Assembly: GCF_019059575.1 (NCBI RefSeq)
Contig: NW_024881866.1
Location: 74,501-138,500 of the forward strand
Source of the DNA: Amphibalanus amphitrite
Lineage: Eukaryota; Arthropoda; Thecostraca; Balanomorpha; Balanidae
Length of the DNA: 64,000 nt
Direction of reading: 5' to 3'
A model generated the notes under the pieces. That model was not told where the DNA came from. It was given only the letters and a program-made list of their open reading frames with translations, and ran no database searches. The translations under genes were made by a program, and so were the position numbers. This document shows, piece by piece, positions 20,000 through 31,155 of the stretch (position 1 is its first letter; every line of letters starts with the position of its first letter).

Positions 20000-22900
20000 C
20001 CAATACCTTTGTCGAACTTCATATTTAGGGTGTGCTCCACCCCGGCATGGCCGTGCCTTACATGTTCGTGGCTGATCACGAGTCGAGTGAGCTCGCTCTT
20101 CCGTGGAAGGATGACTGGATGTCTCGCGTCTTCTCGCGTGGCAGCCCTGTCGATGCGCCCTCCCACTCGGATCAGATCGTTGACGTCAAGGATCGGGGTC
20201 AGCGGCAGCAGCGTGCTTGAAGATGGCAGTGGCCGTCCTTGTTCCAGACATTTGCGCTCTGCTCCGTAGGTTGAAACCTGTTCCCGCTTCACGAGCCAGA
20301 TCTCCGCTTCCTTCACTTCTGCACTTGATAGGGGTCCGCTGACTTTTGCCAACTGTCCAGGCAGGCACGCCTTCGCGTTTCTTGCAAAGCGTTTCATCCA
20401 GGCGGCCACCCTCCTGCACTTGAGCCAGGATGAGAACCTGGCTGGGTCTGGTTCTGCTGGGAGTGACTCCGTGGTCGAGCTGGCGAACACACTGCGCATC
20501 TCCTCTTCCTCGTCGCACGACAGCGGTGCCGGCTCCTCCTGAGGTGGCCACTGTTTAGCGTCACCTCGCAGGAAGTCCGGTCCCGCAAGCCATCGGCAGT
20601 CGTGGGTGAGTGCGAGCACCGAGAGTCCTCTGGTACAGTCATCTGCTGGGTTGAGCCGTCCAGGCACATGTCGCCAGCGTGCATCTCGCGTGAGCTCATG
20701 GATTTCTGCTAGCCTGTTCGACACGAACGTCTTGAATCTTCGGGTCTCGTTTGAGATGTACTGCTGTATGACCCGGCTGTCTGTCCAGCAGATTACATCA
20801 TCAAGTCGATGTGTCAGCTCCGCGAGGACCGCAGCGACCAGGCGCGCACCGAGGACTGCTCCCTGCAGCTCGAGTCTGACAATCGACAGACGTCTCAGCG
20901 GTGCCACCCGACACTTGCCCATCAAGAAATGGCAGAAGTGCGATCCGCTGCTCGAAGTCGTCCTTAGGTAGGCCACCGCGCCGAACGCGTCCTCTGACGC
21001 GTCGCAGAACATGTGCAGCTCACTTCGCACCGTCTCCGATCCTGCCGGCATCACACAGCGCTGAACGGCTACCGCATCGAGCTTCTCTGCCTCCTTCAAC
21101 CACTTGCTCCATTCACTAGACTGCAGCTCCGGCAGATCGTCGTCCCACTCCAAGTGAAGAAGCCACAGGCGTTGCATCATCACTTTCGCCCTTATCGTGA
21201 ACGGAGCAGCGATCCCAAGAGGGTCAAACACAGACGACACTTTGCCGAGGACGGCACGTTTGGTCGCCTTGACTTCCTGCCTCCTGAGACGGAATCCCAG
21301 CGTGTCCTTCGTCTCGTCCCAGACGATACCGAGAGCTTTCTCGGCTGTTGGTGATCCTGTCAGACATAAGCTCGAGGAAACACTGGCTTGGTCTCTTTCT
21401 GGGATCTTCCGAAGTACGGCGGGTGAATTGCTGCGCCACTTGGTGAGATGAAAGCCTCCCGTCGACAGAGCTTCAGACACCTCAGTGAGCAGCTGTTGGG
21501 CAGTGCTCTCAGTCCGAGCTGAGAGCAGACAGTCATCCATGTAGAAGCTCCGAGCCTTCTCTTCTGCACTCAGGATGGCACGAGTCTTCGTCTCGGCTTC
21601 GTAGTCGATGAGTGCCCGTCTCAGCACGTAGTTGGCGATGGCAGGGGATGACTTGGCGCCGAAAATTACGACCAGCATCTGGTACACGTCGGGTTTTCGG
21701 CATCCTTCCAGAGCTCGCCAGAGGAAGCTGGATGCTGGTTGGTCTTCTTCCCGGATTCGTACTTGGTGGTACATCTGCTTGATATCAGCAGTGACCGCGA
21801 TGAGACCCTCCCTGAATCGCAGGAGTACGCCAGGAAGGTTCTGCAGCAGATCCGGGCCTGTGACGAGCTTGTCGTTGAGAGACGTGCCTCTGTGCTTTGC
21901 AGCCGCGTCGAAGACGACTCGAACTTTACCCGGCTTATTCGGGTTGACGACTGCGTGGTGTGGAAGGAGCCAACGCTTCTCTTTCTGCTCTCGTACCTCG
22001 TCTGGCAACAGCTTTCTTGCATGACCATCAGCGACATAGCCTTCGATGATAGCTTTGTATTTTGTTGCCAGTTCCGGTTGCCTTTTCAACTTCCTTTCGG
22101 TGCTCTCCAGTCGATCATACGCTTGCTTCCAGTTGTTTGGAAACACGGGTTCCTCTTCACCCCACAGCAGCCCGGTCTCGTATCTGTCTCCCACCTTTCT
22201 CGTGTGCTGATCCAGGAGGCTCAGAGCTCGAATGTCCTCTTGTGACCTGGCGTCTGGAACGTTGACTTTTGTGCCGAAGGCTTCCGTCGTCCACCATTCC
22301 TCGATACGCTCCTTCAGATCTTCATCGCCGGAAGCCGGCCGTCGCACAAACATGACTTGGCGCATAGTGCTGGGTATCAGTGACGCTATGGAGCCCGTGA
22401 GTGTCCATCCAAAATCTGTTCTTACCGCCACCGGCTGTCCGGGGCGTCCAACTCGTGCCTCATGTTGCAGCACAGCTTCCAGGATGTTGGCTCCAAGAAG
22501 TAGCTCAACTCTTGCACCACGGTACTGCCGGAGATCCAAGTCATGCACGTGCTTCCAGCTACGGACATGCTGCCTACCGATGCTCGGCGCAGCCACGTTG
22601 AGCTTCGGCACGGACCATACTTCTGGTACTTTGATGCGCTCTTTCTTGGCGTCTGCCCCAAGAGGACTGACTGTCAGCTCGACACGAACTGATGATTGTC
22701 GCGGGCCACTTCCTTCGATGTTCTGCAGGCGCAGGTCTTCTCGTCTCCCGTGCACTCCGACCTCCTTCAGCACATCTTCACAGCAGAGAGACGTCTGGGC
22801 TCCCGGATCCAACAGCGCCACCACATCCCTGTCTCCCTTTGGACCGTGGATTCGGACAGGTACGAGTTGCAACAGCGTGTCTGTGGCCTCTGTCAAGGCC

Positions 22901-25017
22901 ACGCCAACAATGGGGCTTCCATTTGTAGCTTCACGTTCTGGTTCAACTCGGTTTCCTCTGCTGGCTGAAGTACTTCTGTTTGTGTGGAGAAGTCTGTGGT
23001 GCGTTGCGTTGCAGCCGTTCAATCCGCGGCGTCTTGCAGATCTGCAGGACCTCATGAAGTGTCCTTTGTTGAGGCATCCCCAACAGAGCCGCTCTTTGCT
23101 CACCACCGTTGACTTCTCTTCGTGAGTCTTGGTCTTGAACTCCGGACAGTCTTGTAGTCTGTGCCCTTCCTTGCACACGACGCATGACCGGTAACCTCGG
23201 TTTTCTGTCTGAGAAGAAGTTGCTGACGTAGTCAGCGTCGTCCTCTTCGACGACGTCTCTCTTGGGTGTGCAGGTGGTTTCCTCTTTTCTTGGTCACGAC
23301 TTTGGGTGACAGATTGTCTCAGGATCGTCACCTCAGTCTTCAGCCATTCACTGAAGATCTCCAGATTCGGTCGGCTGGGACGTCTTCTGTGGACTTCCCG
23401 TCCCCACTGAAAAGTCAGCTCCGCTGGCAGCTTGGCAACGACTCGACGGAGGTTCTCGCTTGCTTCCAGGTCACTGTCATACCCAAGCGTACGCAGCGTC
23501 ATCACGGTGTTACTTATGGCTGAGCTAAACCTCTCCATAGACGCCAGATTGTCTATGGATGGAGCTGGAGTCGTGAACATCGTCTTGAGATACGCCTGGC
23601 TGACCTCAGCTTCTTGACCAAAGCGTTCATATAACATCGCCAACGCTTGCTGGTACATCCTGCCATCGAAGAGGAATCCCTCGATCGCTTGGTGCGCGGC
23701 TCCCTCCACCGCTTGCTGTAGATGTGTCATTCGCTCAGTATTGGAGAGAGAAGCCTGATCATGTACCAGCGCCTTGAATAGGCCGATCCATCGCGGCCAC
23801 TCACCGGGGTCTCCCGAGAACCGCGGCAACCCGAGGCGAGGGATGCTCTTGGCGAAGGCTGACGACCCGGATGAGTGCAACTCTCCTCGGTTTCTGAAGT
23901 CTGTCGTCCAAGTGCTAGGATTCAAAGACGTATTACCACCCGCGTCTTCCTCTCTTCCAGGCCTGCAGATACTCCCATGCACATCGGTGTCTGACCGTCG
24001 GTCACATAGTTGCTCCTCGCGGGCGAGAGGGATGGACTTTGAAGGTGATTCTTCTGCTGGTTGCTCTTGGTCCGCCTCTTGAGCTTTCTGTCGAGATTCT
24101 TGCGCTGGTATGGCACAGCCCTCCACGGGAGTTGTGGCGTTTCCACTGGCCCCCGCCTCCGCTGACCTGGACCGGCCCGGTTCCGCGGCAGAATCTTCGA
24201 AGTCATGACGGCGATCCCAGTTTAGCTCGTCTTCTGCAGCATGATAGAGACGCACTTTCCTCGCCGCCCGCTCCCGAGCCTCTTCAGCAATCTTGATCTT
24301 CAGCGCCCTTTCACGCTCCTCCAGTTCCCATTCCTCTTGCTGCCGGCACTTCTCCAGCTCCCGTTCCTCTTGCTGCCGGCGCTTCTCCAGCTCCCGTTCC
24401 TCTTGCTGCCGGCGATTCTCCTCCTGTTGCCGGCGCTGTTCCGCCTGCATTCTGGCCATTTTGTGCTGGCGCTCCTCTTCAACCTGCGCTTTTATGTCCC
24501 GCAGTTTGCCATCCGCATCGTCCAGCTCCACTTCTGCCTCCTTTGACTTCGTCGAGACGGCTGACATCGCAGAGGTTCGTGACCTTGCTCGACTTCTGCG
24601 ACTTCGGCGAGAAGCGGCGGTCGATGAGCGAGCTTCGTCTAATTGCTGTAGATACTGTTGAATCTTCCCCCGAATCGAGCATTCTTCTTCTTCTAGTCGA
24701 TCTGCGTATTCCTGAGCATCCTCGATCTCTTCGTCATCAATCAGGCTCTCATACGTTTGTTGAACTTTTCTTAAGTCGGCGAAGGCTTCCTCCAGCCTGA
24801 GGTTAACCTTCTGAATACTATCGCTGCTGGCTTGCCTAGCAATCTCTTCTTCAACTGTTTTTGAGATCCGAGTGACTGCTGCCCTCTTGAATCCCCGCTG
24901 ACGGCGTAGGCTTGCCAGCTCCTTCTCCTTGGCAGCTCGCTGAGCTGCGTCCATGCCCGGATCCGATGACTTCATGACATGCTCCTCCTCCTTCGCCTCC
25001 ATCTGCGTCTTGTCCAT
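19975..25017 (-). CDS. BEL/Pao gag-pol polyprotein
   Basis: A polyprotein of about 1680 codons supplying the structural protein, protease, reverse transcriptase and RNase H. The first in-frame ATG is at 25017. Approximate residues: 1-270, charged coiled coil with repeats of RRQQEERELEK; about 405, the Pao-type gag domain (PRFSGDPGEWPRW); 615 and 648, two CCHC knuckles; 737, aspartic protease (LLDPGAQTSL); 1040-1290, reverse transcriptase with VVFDAA and the active-site YMDD near 1162; about 1342, RNase H (FCDASEDAFGA); about 1650, the integrase zinc motif. The order is standard for BEL/Pao. The frame ends early because of the indel before the integrase core. Codon use is GC-rich, unlike the AT-rich flanks of the window. 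Confidence 0.93.
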   Translation of the reverse strand: MDKTQMEAKEEEHVMKSSDPGMDAAQRAAKEKELASLRRQRGFKRAAVTRISKTVEEEIARQASSDSIQKVNLRLEEAFADLRKVQQTYESLIDDEEIEDAQEYADRLEEEECSIRGKIQQYLQQLDEARSSTAASRRSRRSRARSRTSAMSAVSTKSKEAEVELDDADGKLRDIKAQVEEERQHKMARMQAEQRRQQEENRRQQEERELEKRRQQEERELEKCRQQEEWELEERERALKIKIAEEARERAARKVRLYHAAEDELNWDRRHDFEDSAAEPGRSRSAEAGASGNATTPVEGCAIPAQESRQKAQEADQEQPAEESPSKSIPLAREEQLCDRRSDTDVHGSICRPGREEDAGGNTSLNPSTWTTDFRNRGELHSSGSSAFAKSIPRLGLPRFSGDPGEWPRWIGLFKALVHDQASLSNTERMTHLQQAVEGAAHQAIEGFLFDGRMYQQALAMLYERFGQEAEVSQAYLKTMFTTPAPSIDNLASMERFSSAISNTVMTLRTLGYDSDLEASENLRRVVAKLPAELTFQWGREVHRRRPSRPNLEIFSEWLKTEVTILRQSVTQSRDQEKRKPPAHPRETSSKRTTLTTSATSSQTENRGYRSCVVCKEGHRLQDCPEFKTKTHEEKSTVVSKERLCWGCLNKGHFMRSCRSARRRGLNGCNATHHRLLHTNRSTSASRGNRVEPEREATNGSPIVGVALTEATDTLLQLVPVRIHGPKGDRDVVALLDPGAQTSLCCEDVLKEVGVHGRREDLRLQNIEGSGPRQSSVRVELTVSPLGADAKKERIKVPEVWSVPKLNVAAPSIGRQHVRSWKHVHDLDLRQYRGARVELLLGANILEAVLQHEARVGRPGQPVAVRTDFGWTLTGSIASLIPSTMRQVMFVRRPASGDEDLKERIEEWWTTEAFGTKVNVPDARSQEDIRALSLLDQHTRKVGDRYETGLLWGEEEPVFPNNWKQAYDRLESTERKLKRQPELATKYKAIIEGYVADGHARKLLPDEVREQKEKRWLLPHHAVVNPNKPGKVRVVFDAAAKHRGTSLNDKLVTGPDLLQNLPGVLLRFREGLIAVTADIKQMYHQVRIREEDQPASSFLWRALEGCRKPDVYQMLVVIFGAKSSPAIANYVLRRALIDYEAETKTRAILSAEEKARSFYMDDCLLSARTESTAQQLLTEVSEALSTGGFHLTKWRSNSPAVLRKIPERDQASVSSSLCLTGSPTAEKALGIVWDETKDTLGFRLRRQEVKATKRAVLGKVSSVFDPLGIAAPFTIRAKVMMQRLWLLHLEWDDDLPELQSSEWSKWLKEAEKLDAVAVQRCVMPAGSETVRSELHMFCDASEDAFGAVAYLRTTSSSGSHFCHFLMGKCRVAPLRRLSIVRLELQGAVLGARLVAAVLAELTHRLDDVICWTDSRVIQQYISNETRRFKTFVSNRLAEIHELTRDARWRHVPGRLNPADDCTRGLSVLALTHDCRWLAGPDFLRGDAKQWPPQEEPAPLSCDEEEEMRSVFASSTTESLPAEPDPARFSSWLKCRRVAAWMKRFARNAKACLPGQLAKVSGPLSSAEVKEAEIWLVKREQVSTYGAERKCLEQGRPLPSSSTLLPLTPILDVNDLIRVGGRIDRAATREDARHPVILPRKSELTRLVISHEHVRHGHAGVEHTLNMKFDKGIGCHRDAPQ

Positions 25018-25033
25018 TGCTACCACCGGTTTT

Positions 25034-25051
25034 ATCCGGCCCGGAGGACCA
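25034..25051 (-). promoter_or_regulatory. BEL/Pao primer-binding site (probable)
   Basis: Four bases inside the 5' LTR the minus strand reads TGGTCCTCCGGGCCGGA. It begins with the TGG that pairs with a tRNA CCA end. The tRNA cannot be named from the sequence alone. Confidence 0.6.
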
Positions 25052-25055
25052 GAAA

Positions 25056-25817
25056 TGTCGCCACGATGTCCTCTGGTTTACATGCACTGACGACACTCGT
25101 GTTTTGAGACTGGCTGAGGGGGATTAGGAGGTCGAAATTGGGATAGGATTGGTGAGGAAGGCGACAGTCGCTGCCTGATCAAGGCTCCTCAGTGGCGAGG
25201 GCGCCGTGAGCAGACAGATCTACCGATACTTCGACGCCTCGATAGCGAGGTTGGCCGAAGCCGACCGGCCGCGCCCCTTGTATGGAAAGAGGCCCCTTTC
25301 CCCGGTCTCGATGGCGAAACGCGGGAAAAGAGTTAAGCCCTCGGTTTTCGCTGGCGAAACACCGGTGGCCGCCCCCTCACACACCCCAACGAGGTGAGAA
25401 AAGCCGAGGTCCCCGGAAGTAGGACGGGTCACAGTAACACGCTTTTGTGGCCTGCCGTCAGTCCTCGCACTTCCGTCACTTCCGTCTCTCACTTCTCTCA
25501 CAGCCACTGAGTTCAACCACTGGATATTTATTGTCACTTCTCACAATTCACTCCAGAATCCAGCTTCACTCCGTACCCCCAACAGACCGCGTTACACGCA
25601 CACATAGACTGAACCCGCCTACGACTCACGCGCCCGAGATCAGCTCGCTGGTGCCCCGCGGCGCGGGACACCAGCGACCAATCAGCGCGCTCCCCGCGCA
25701 TGACCTCACCAGGTCAGACGCGCCTCGGGCGCCACGTGGCCGCAGCGGCCGGCTCGGCAGCCGCGCGGGCCGGCCGGCGACTCGGCGGGTACCGCTCAGC
25801 AGCGGTCGGTGACAACA
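25056..25817 (-). repeat. BEL/Pao 5' LTR
   Basis: 762 bp, matching the 3' LTR except for one base seen by eye. It should hold the element's promoter and polyadenylation signals; no clear TATA box was identified. Confidence 0.92.
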
Positions 25818-25822
25818 ATATT

Positions 25823-27013
25823 TGTCTTCTCTGGACGAGCTTATTGGTGCTTGTCAGCTCACCAACGGTGCCACCCCGGATGAGATTGACGAAGCAATTA
25901 CACGATGTATACATACCGCTGCGCGAATCGCCGGATGCTCCAAGTCGCGACGTCCCCCGAAGCCCTGGTGGTCGCCTGATGTGGCAGTGGCGCGGGATCG
26001 CACTCGTTTCTGGCATCAGATATGGGTAAACTGTGGCCGTCCTACCCTCTCAGCAGTGGCACAGTGCTATCAGGCTGCAAGATCTGCTTACCGTCACGCC
26101 CGCAGACGTGCAGCAGTGACGCGGATCGAGAGCGAGGCCCACACTCTCCGACTGCTCCGCCGTGACAAAAATCTGACAGACTTCTGGCGACGTGTGCAAC
26201 AGATACGGTGTAATGAACTCAAGTCGGCCTCTGATCTATCCGCCGCGGACTTCCGCACCCACTTCCAGGCTGTGCACCAAGATAGTCACAGGCAACTGAC
26301 TCTGGACCAGCTCCAAATTGCTGAACATGTAGATTCTCGACTAAGCAGAATCCGTAACGATGCATCCGAAAGAACGGTTTCAGCTGGACAAGTAGCAGGC
26401 CTCATTCACCGGTTACAGCGTGGGAAGGCACCTGGTATAGACGGCATCACGGCGGAGCACCTTCTCTATGGTCAGTCGCCTTGTCTCCTGTCAGCTCTGG
26501 CGCACCTTCTCTCTGTCTGCCTGTCCACGTGTAGCGTGCCAGCTACCTTCGCTGACAGCGTTATTGTACCCGTGTTGAAGAAATCTCAATCGGACCCTAA
26601 CTGCTTGGACAACTATCGACCGATTTCAATCACAACCTGCGCATCTAAGCTGCTCGAGCTGTTAGTGCTAGACGAACTGAACGCCTCATTTGAACCTCAT
26701 CATCTGCAGTTTGGTTTTATCTCCAATCGGGGCACCATGCAAGCGTCTCTATTGGCTGGAGACCATACAGCAGAATCGAGCCAGGGGTCTTCCTGTTTTT
26801 GTCGCAAACCTGGACGCGAAGAAATGCTTTGACCGAATATGGCATGACGGTCTGTTCTTCCGTCTGGAAGATTATCTTAGCGACTACTGCTGGTGCCTCA
26901 TGGTCACCTGGTACCGCCACCTCTCTGCAAGGGTGACTTTTGGTGGCGCCACATCTGAAGCGTTCCTGGTCTGCAGGGGCACCAGACAAGGGGCCATCTT
27001 ATCGCCAACCCTT
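25823..27013 (+). pseudogene. LINE-A reverse transcriptase, first part (frameshifted)
   Basis: This continues the endonuclease frame after the BEL insertion. RT motifs in order: GKAPGIDGI (about 26425), NYRPISIT (about 26610), QFGFISNRG (about 26710), the motif-A block NLDAKKCFDRIW (about 26810) and GTRQGAILSPTLANI (about 26975). A one-base shift near 26755 moves the frame between QFGF and motif A, so the copy is dead even without the insertions. The sequence is cut at about 27014, immediately before the catalytic YADD block, by LINE-B. The rest is at about 31160-31807. Confidence 0.87.
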
Positions 27014-27168
27014 GCAAACATCAGATTTCAGATTTCAGATTTATTTGGCGAAAGATCCACATTAACACACATGGTTTTTCACAATCGCACGTCAGCAATT
27101 CAAACGTTAAAAAACAGGAAGAGGTCGGCCAAAGCCAAAGTGGCCACACGGATGCACGTGACGATGTT

Positions 27169-29275
27169 TTAAACACTCCTTATATTAAAAATATGCTGCT
27201 TTAGCTGGTGTTTGAATGACACACCTGGCTCGGTAACTGGGAGCTGGTTGAAAGCTTGCACAGCCCCATAGCACAGCCTGCGTCGTCCCGCTTCAGTTCG
27301 GATGCGTGGGAGAGCAAGTTCAGAGGCGCGTCGCGTATTATGAGCGTGTCTCTGTCTCGCCGTCTGACCGAGCGTGTCGGCTATTTCCTCGGGCTGACCA
27401 CTGACAAGAACGCTGCGCAAACTACACACGCGGCAGTACATCGCCATCTCAGATGCAGTGAACCACCCCATATCATGGAATACGTCGGAGATATGGTCCC
27501 GTTTTCGTTTCCCGGACACTACACGTGCACAGAAGTTCAGAATCTTCTGAACGCGGTGTAACTGGGTCTGGCCACAAGTCCCGTACACTGACATGCAATA
27601 TCTCACGATTGATATAACAAGAGCTTGAACTATTGGCTTCAGCGCACGCCTTGGGATCACATGTCTCGCATGGCTCAGCGCAACGAGGACGCCATTGCAT
27701 TTACGTGTCATCTCGTCAATATGTGACTGGTAGGTCAGGTGTCTGTCGATGATGACGCCGAGGTTTTTCACTACTCTGCTGTCGTTTACAGCCGCTCCAC
27801 AGAATTTCAGCTGAACGGCGGGCATATGTCGCAGCATAGCCGGCGTTCCAATCACGATCATCTGTGTTTTAGTCGCGTTCAACTTCATTCCATGAGAACA
27901 GTACCAGTGATATAAAGAGTCCAGTGCCTGCTCCATCGTCTCTACCATGCTATGAATGTCCTGCTTCTTACCCGTTACCAGGAGTTGTGTGTCGTCGGCG
28001 AATTGCACAACGGTCACGGATTCAGGTACGTACAGACTGAGGTCATTTGTGTACAGCGTGTACAATGCACAACTGAGCGACCCGCCCTGGTACACACCGA
28101 TACTGTTTGGCTTTGTCTGTGAGAAACACACGCTTCCGTCACTGCGGCGTACCTGCACTTGTTGCGTATGGCCTGACAGATAGGTCGCAAACCATTTCGG
28201 GTTCACACCGTACAGCGCTAGTTTCTCGAGCAGCTTGTCGTGCGGCACAACGTCAAAAGCCTTAGATAAATCGATTAGCACAAGTAACGACACCTCTCCG
28301 ATATCCATCGCCCGCAGAACCTTGTCAGTGACGACGTGCAGGGCAGTGTCAGTCGAGTAGCCTCTCCGGTACCCGTGCTGAGTACTAGACAGCAGGTGGC
28401 TATTCTCGAGGTAGGTGACCAGCTGTCGTTGCACTACACGCTCGACTATTTTCATCGCTGCAGGCAATATGGAAATCGGTCGCGTGTTCGATGGCTCACT
28501 GCTGACTTTGCCTTTGGGTATAGGTGTCACCAGCGCATGTTTCCATTCAGCTGGTATGTCGCCGGTAGTCAGGCACGAGTTGGTTATATTCAGTAGAGCA
28601 TGTCCTAGTCCTTCGAAAAAATTCTGCATCATATGAACACTGATGCCGTCGGTACCAGTGGACGTGGAGCTCTTCATGCTAGCAAGGGTCGCGAAGAGCG
28701 TGTCCATGTCGATGGCGTGTACACAGAAGTAGCTGGTTGAGACACGCGGCAGCCTCACCGGCACAGGGTTGGCCGGGGTAGGAACGCTGGCCGCTGTAGT
28801 CCGTCCTACCGATACATAATAATTGTTGAGAGCGTCAGGAGTAGCGTTGGGTATCGACGAATGTTTGCTTTTAGCACCAATGAGCGGCCGCAACACTCGC
28901 CACAGGTCGTGCGGCCGAGCCTGAGCGAGCTGCCTCTGAAAGTGTGCCTTACAATCCTTACGGATCGCCGCGCGGCACTGCCTGTTGACGTCCTTGTACT
29001 CTGGCAGGTCGTTACGCAGCGCCACCTGGCGACGGTCAATAAGCCGCTTGGTGTCGGCGCTGATTGGCGTACTCCTGATCTGACGCTGCTGTACTCGTCG
29101 GAGAGGGGCCACTTCGTCCAGCATCGGTAGAAAAATATCCAGAAACGTCCGCCACTTCTCTGCTGTGGTCTGGCCATGGATGAGAGGGGTCCAGTCCGCG
29201 TAGAAAAGACGTTGGTTGAACGCGTCGTTATCTACTCTCACTAGGTTGCGGCGATGAGAGACTGGGCCAGGTCTG
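27169..29275 (-). pseudogene. LINE-B reverse transcriptase
   Basis: The RT and C-terminal part of ORF2, which copies the element's RNA at the nicked target. In the long frame the motifs are TRPISILP, QHGYRRGYSTDTAL, VLIDLSKAFDVV (motif A), GVYQGGSL and the active-site FADD at about residue 415. The C-terminal region (RRVQKILNFCARV-like) closely parallels that of LINE-D, so the two belong to one clade. The frame is open upstream to the TTAA at 29276, where the inserted element begins. The amino-terminal half of the same ORF lies at 30467-31155. Confidence 0.9.
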
Positions 29276-29279
29276 TTAA

Positions 29280-30462
29280 CCCGCGCCCCGCTGGGCTATT
29301 CAGCCATACGCGCCCTGCTGGGGGGGGGGGGCAGATTCTGCCCCCCCTGTCTAACTTCCGAACCGATGGTCGTAGAAAGACGGGGAAAACGGCAATCGAA
29401 AGCTCTCAACAAGGCGGATCTTAAGAGCCCAAAATTTTTTGCTTAAGTAGGTCAGAGGTCAGGTCAAGGTCAGGTCAAGGGTACAAAATGCAAGTTTCTA
29501 CAGTATTGGCCTTGCACCGTAGTTGCCGAAGAATGGACTGAGACTGATTGCCCAAAACGTGTTCTTAGACTACCAAGACAATATTCGTTGCACACAATGT
29601 CATTCAATGGTCAAGGTCAAGGTCAGGTCAGGTCAGGTCAGGTCACCAAAAACAAAATATAGAAAAGGGCATGTGCGACACATGTTTTATGGGTCATTTT
29701 ACTCATGGAATTCAATAGGCACACTCAATAAGTGATATGGACCACCTCTGGATGAATTTCAGGTCGAGGTCAGGTCAAGGTCAGGTCAAGTGAGGTCAAA
29801 TTTTGAAGTTGGTTGTTAAGGCCTAAAAAGGTGTCTATCCGATGCAGTTTTTCACGGCGAATCGAATGGTGCTATTTTTATGTCCGTACGAGGTCTAGAA
29901 CTTCCAAAAAAATCATTTTTCAAAAATTTTGTGTGTCGTGACGTCATAAAATTTTGAATAACTCCCACATTTTTGAACCGATTCTTCTAAAAATTGGTAT
30001 CTAGGTGCACATAGACCACTTCTTTGACATATATTCCGGTTTTTTCGATAAACTCAAAATTTTGGATTTTATTAATATTTTCCCAAAAAAGTCAGTTTTT
30101 TTGGAAAAAATTTTGGCCAAAATCCAAAATTTTCAAAAAACCGAGATAGCCATTTGATAGACAAAGTAGAATCACGTATAACCTTTTTTGTTACGTCTTG
30201 ATTCCTTTAAAAATGAAGAAGTTAGCGGCGTTTGAAATTTTGCCGTTTTTTAGGCGAAAATGGCGAACATGACGTCACTAAAACGTCAATTTCTCAAAAA
30301 ATTTCCGACGGATTTCGCTCAAATTTTCAGGGAACGTGTCAAATTGATGTATGATAAGGTACTGAAAGTTTGACGTCGCTGGCGTGACGCGTTTAGAAGT
30401 TATTGGCGAAAAACGGGAGGGGGGGGGGCAGATTCTGCCCCCCCCCCCCAGCGGGGCGCGGG
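29280..30462. mobile_element. 1.18-kb TTAA element (piggyBac-like) inside LINE-B
   Basis: TTAA at 29276-29279 and 30463-30466 flanks the inverted termini CCCGCGCCCCGCTGGG. Long G runs follow both termini. The left end is doubled: a second, related CGCGCCCTGCTGGGG lies 13 bases inside the first. Inside are three AGGTCA clusters and AT-rich DNA. The LINE-B frame reads in phase across the site if the body and one TTAA are removed. No transposase frame. Confidence 0.87.
29440..29803 (+). repeat. Three AGGTCA direct-repeat clusters
   Basis: Clusters at about 29445-29490, 29610-29645 and 29762-29803 repeat AGGTCA or AAGGTCA in direct orientation, some abutting and some one base apart. They resemble the clusters at 2470, 56640 and 61960. 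Confidence 0.75.
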
Positions 30463-30466
30463 TTAA

Positions 30467-31155
30467 TAGGCCGACGGCTGGGTCGCAACACTATGCGAGT
30501 AAAGTCGTGCGGGGTGCCGTAGTGGCACCTAGTGACTCCAGTGCGCTGAACGAGATCAGGACACGCGACAGCGACAACATCGAGCAGACTGGCAGCGGGC
30601 CTGTACGTGGGGTGAGTCCGGTTACACAAATGTAGCCCATAAGAAGATAACATTCTCTGAAGCTTATGACCTGGACTAGCAGTGTCACATTTCAATATGC
30701 AACAGTTCAAATCACCGGTTAGAATAATTTTAGCGTTCGGGTAAGACGTAATCATATGCTGTAGCTGCCCTTCAAGATCGTCCAGGTCGGCCGTCAGCTG
30801 TCGGGATGTGTTCTGCGGCACGCGATATGCTGATGCTATAAGGAATGTCAGTCGTTTGTTAGCGTGCACAGCGATCCACAAGATCTCGAGGTTAGAGTCT
30901 GCGATTCCGGTAATTGGTGCACTAATCACCTCATGACTATATTTATCACGTATCAGGAACGCCACACCGCCGTGACCCCGAGCCAGGCCTTTCCTCGGGC
31001 ACCTATCGCATCTAACAAGGGTGTATCCAGCGATCGTCAACAGGCGGTCTGGAATACTTGACGTCAGCCACGTTTCGGATACGGAGAGCACGTCAAAATC
31101 GTACACGTTGTGAATATCGTGAATCTTCCTCTTACCTCTTATTGAGGTCCTAGAT
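30467..31155 (-). pseudogene. LINE-B endonuclease
   Basis: The apurinic-type endonuclease half of LINE-B ORF2. The frame is open from about 31155 and shows the SETWL motif, GHGGVAFLIRD, TGDLNC and a final TPHDF block. The first conserved asparagine motif is at or beyond the truncated 5' end. It reads into the TTAA element at 30466; the RT half continues at 29275. Confidence 0.87.

Larger units (their letters stand above)
17798..25817 (-). mobile_element. BEL/Pao LTR retrotransposon, 8.0 kb, near full length
   Basis: Two 762-bp LTRs bound an internal region with gag-pol on the minus strand. Target duplications are ATATT at 17793-17797 and 25818-25822. The insertion splits the LINE-A coding frame, which reads on in phase across the site. 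By eye the LTRs differ at one position (T at about 18513, C at about 25771), so insertion was recent. A frameshift before the integrase (near 20,000-20,025) means this copy probably does not make a complete pol by ordinary translation. Confidence 0.93.

Noticed and set aside
19395..20075. 226-codon plus-strand frame and many others across 19-25 kb
   Set aside because: They are antisense shadows of the BEL/Pao gag-pol frame.
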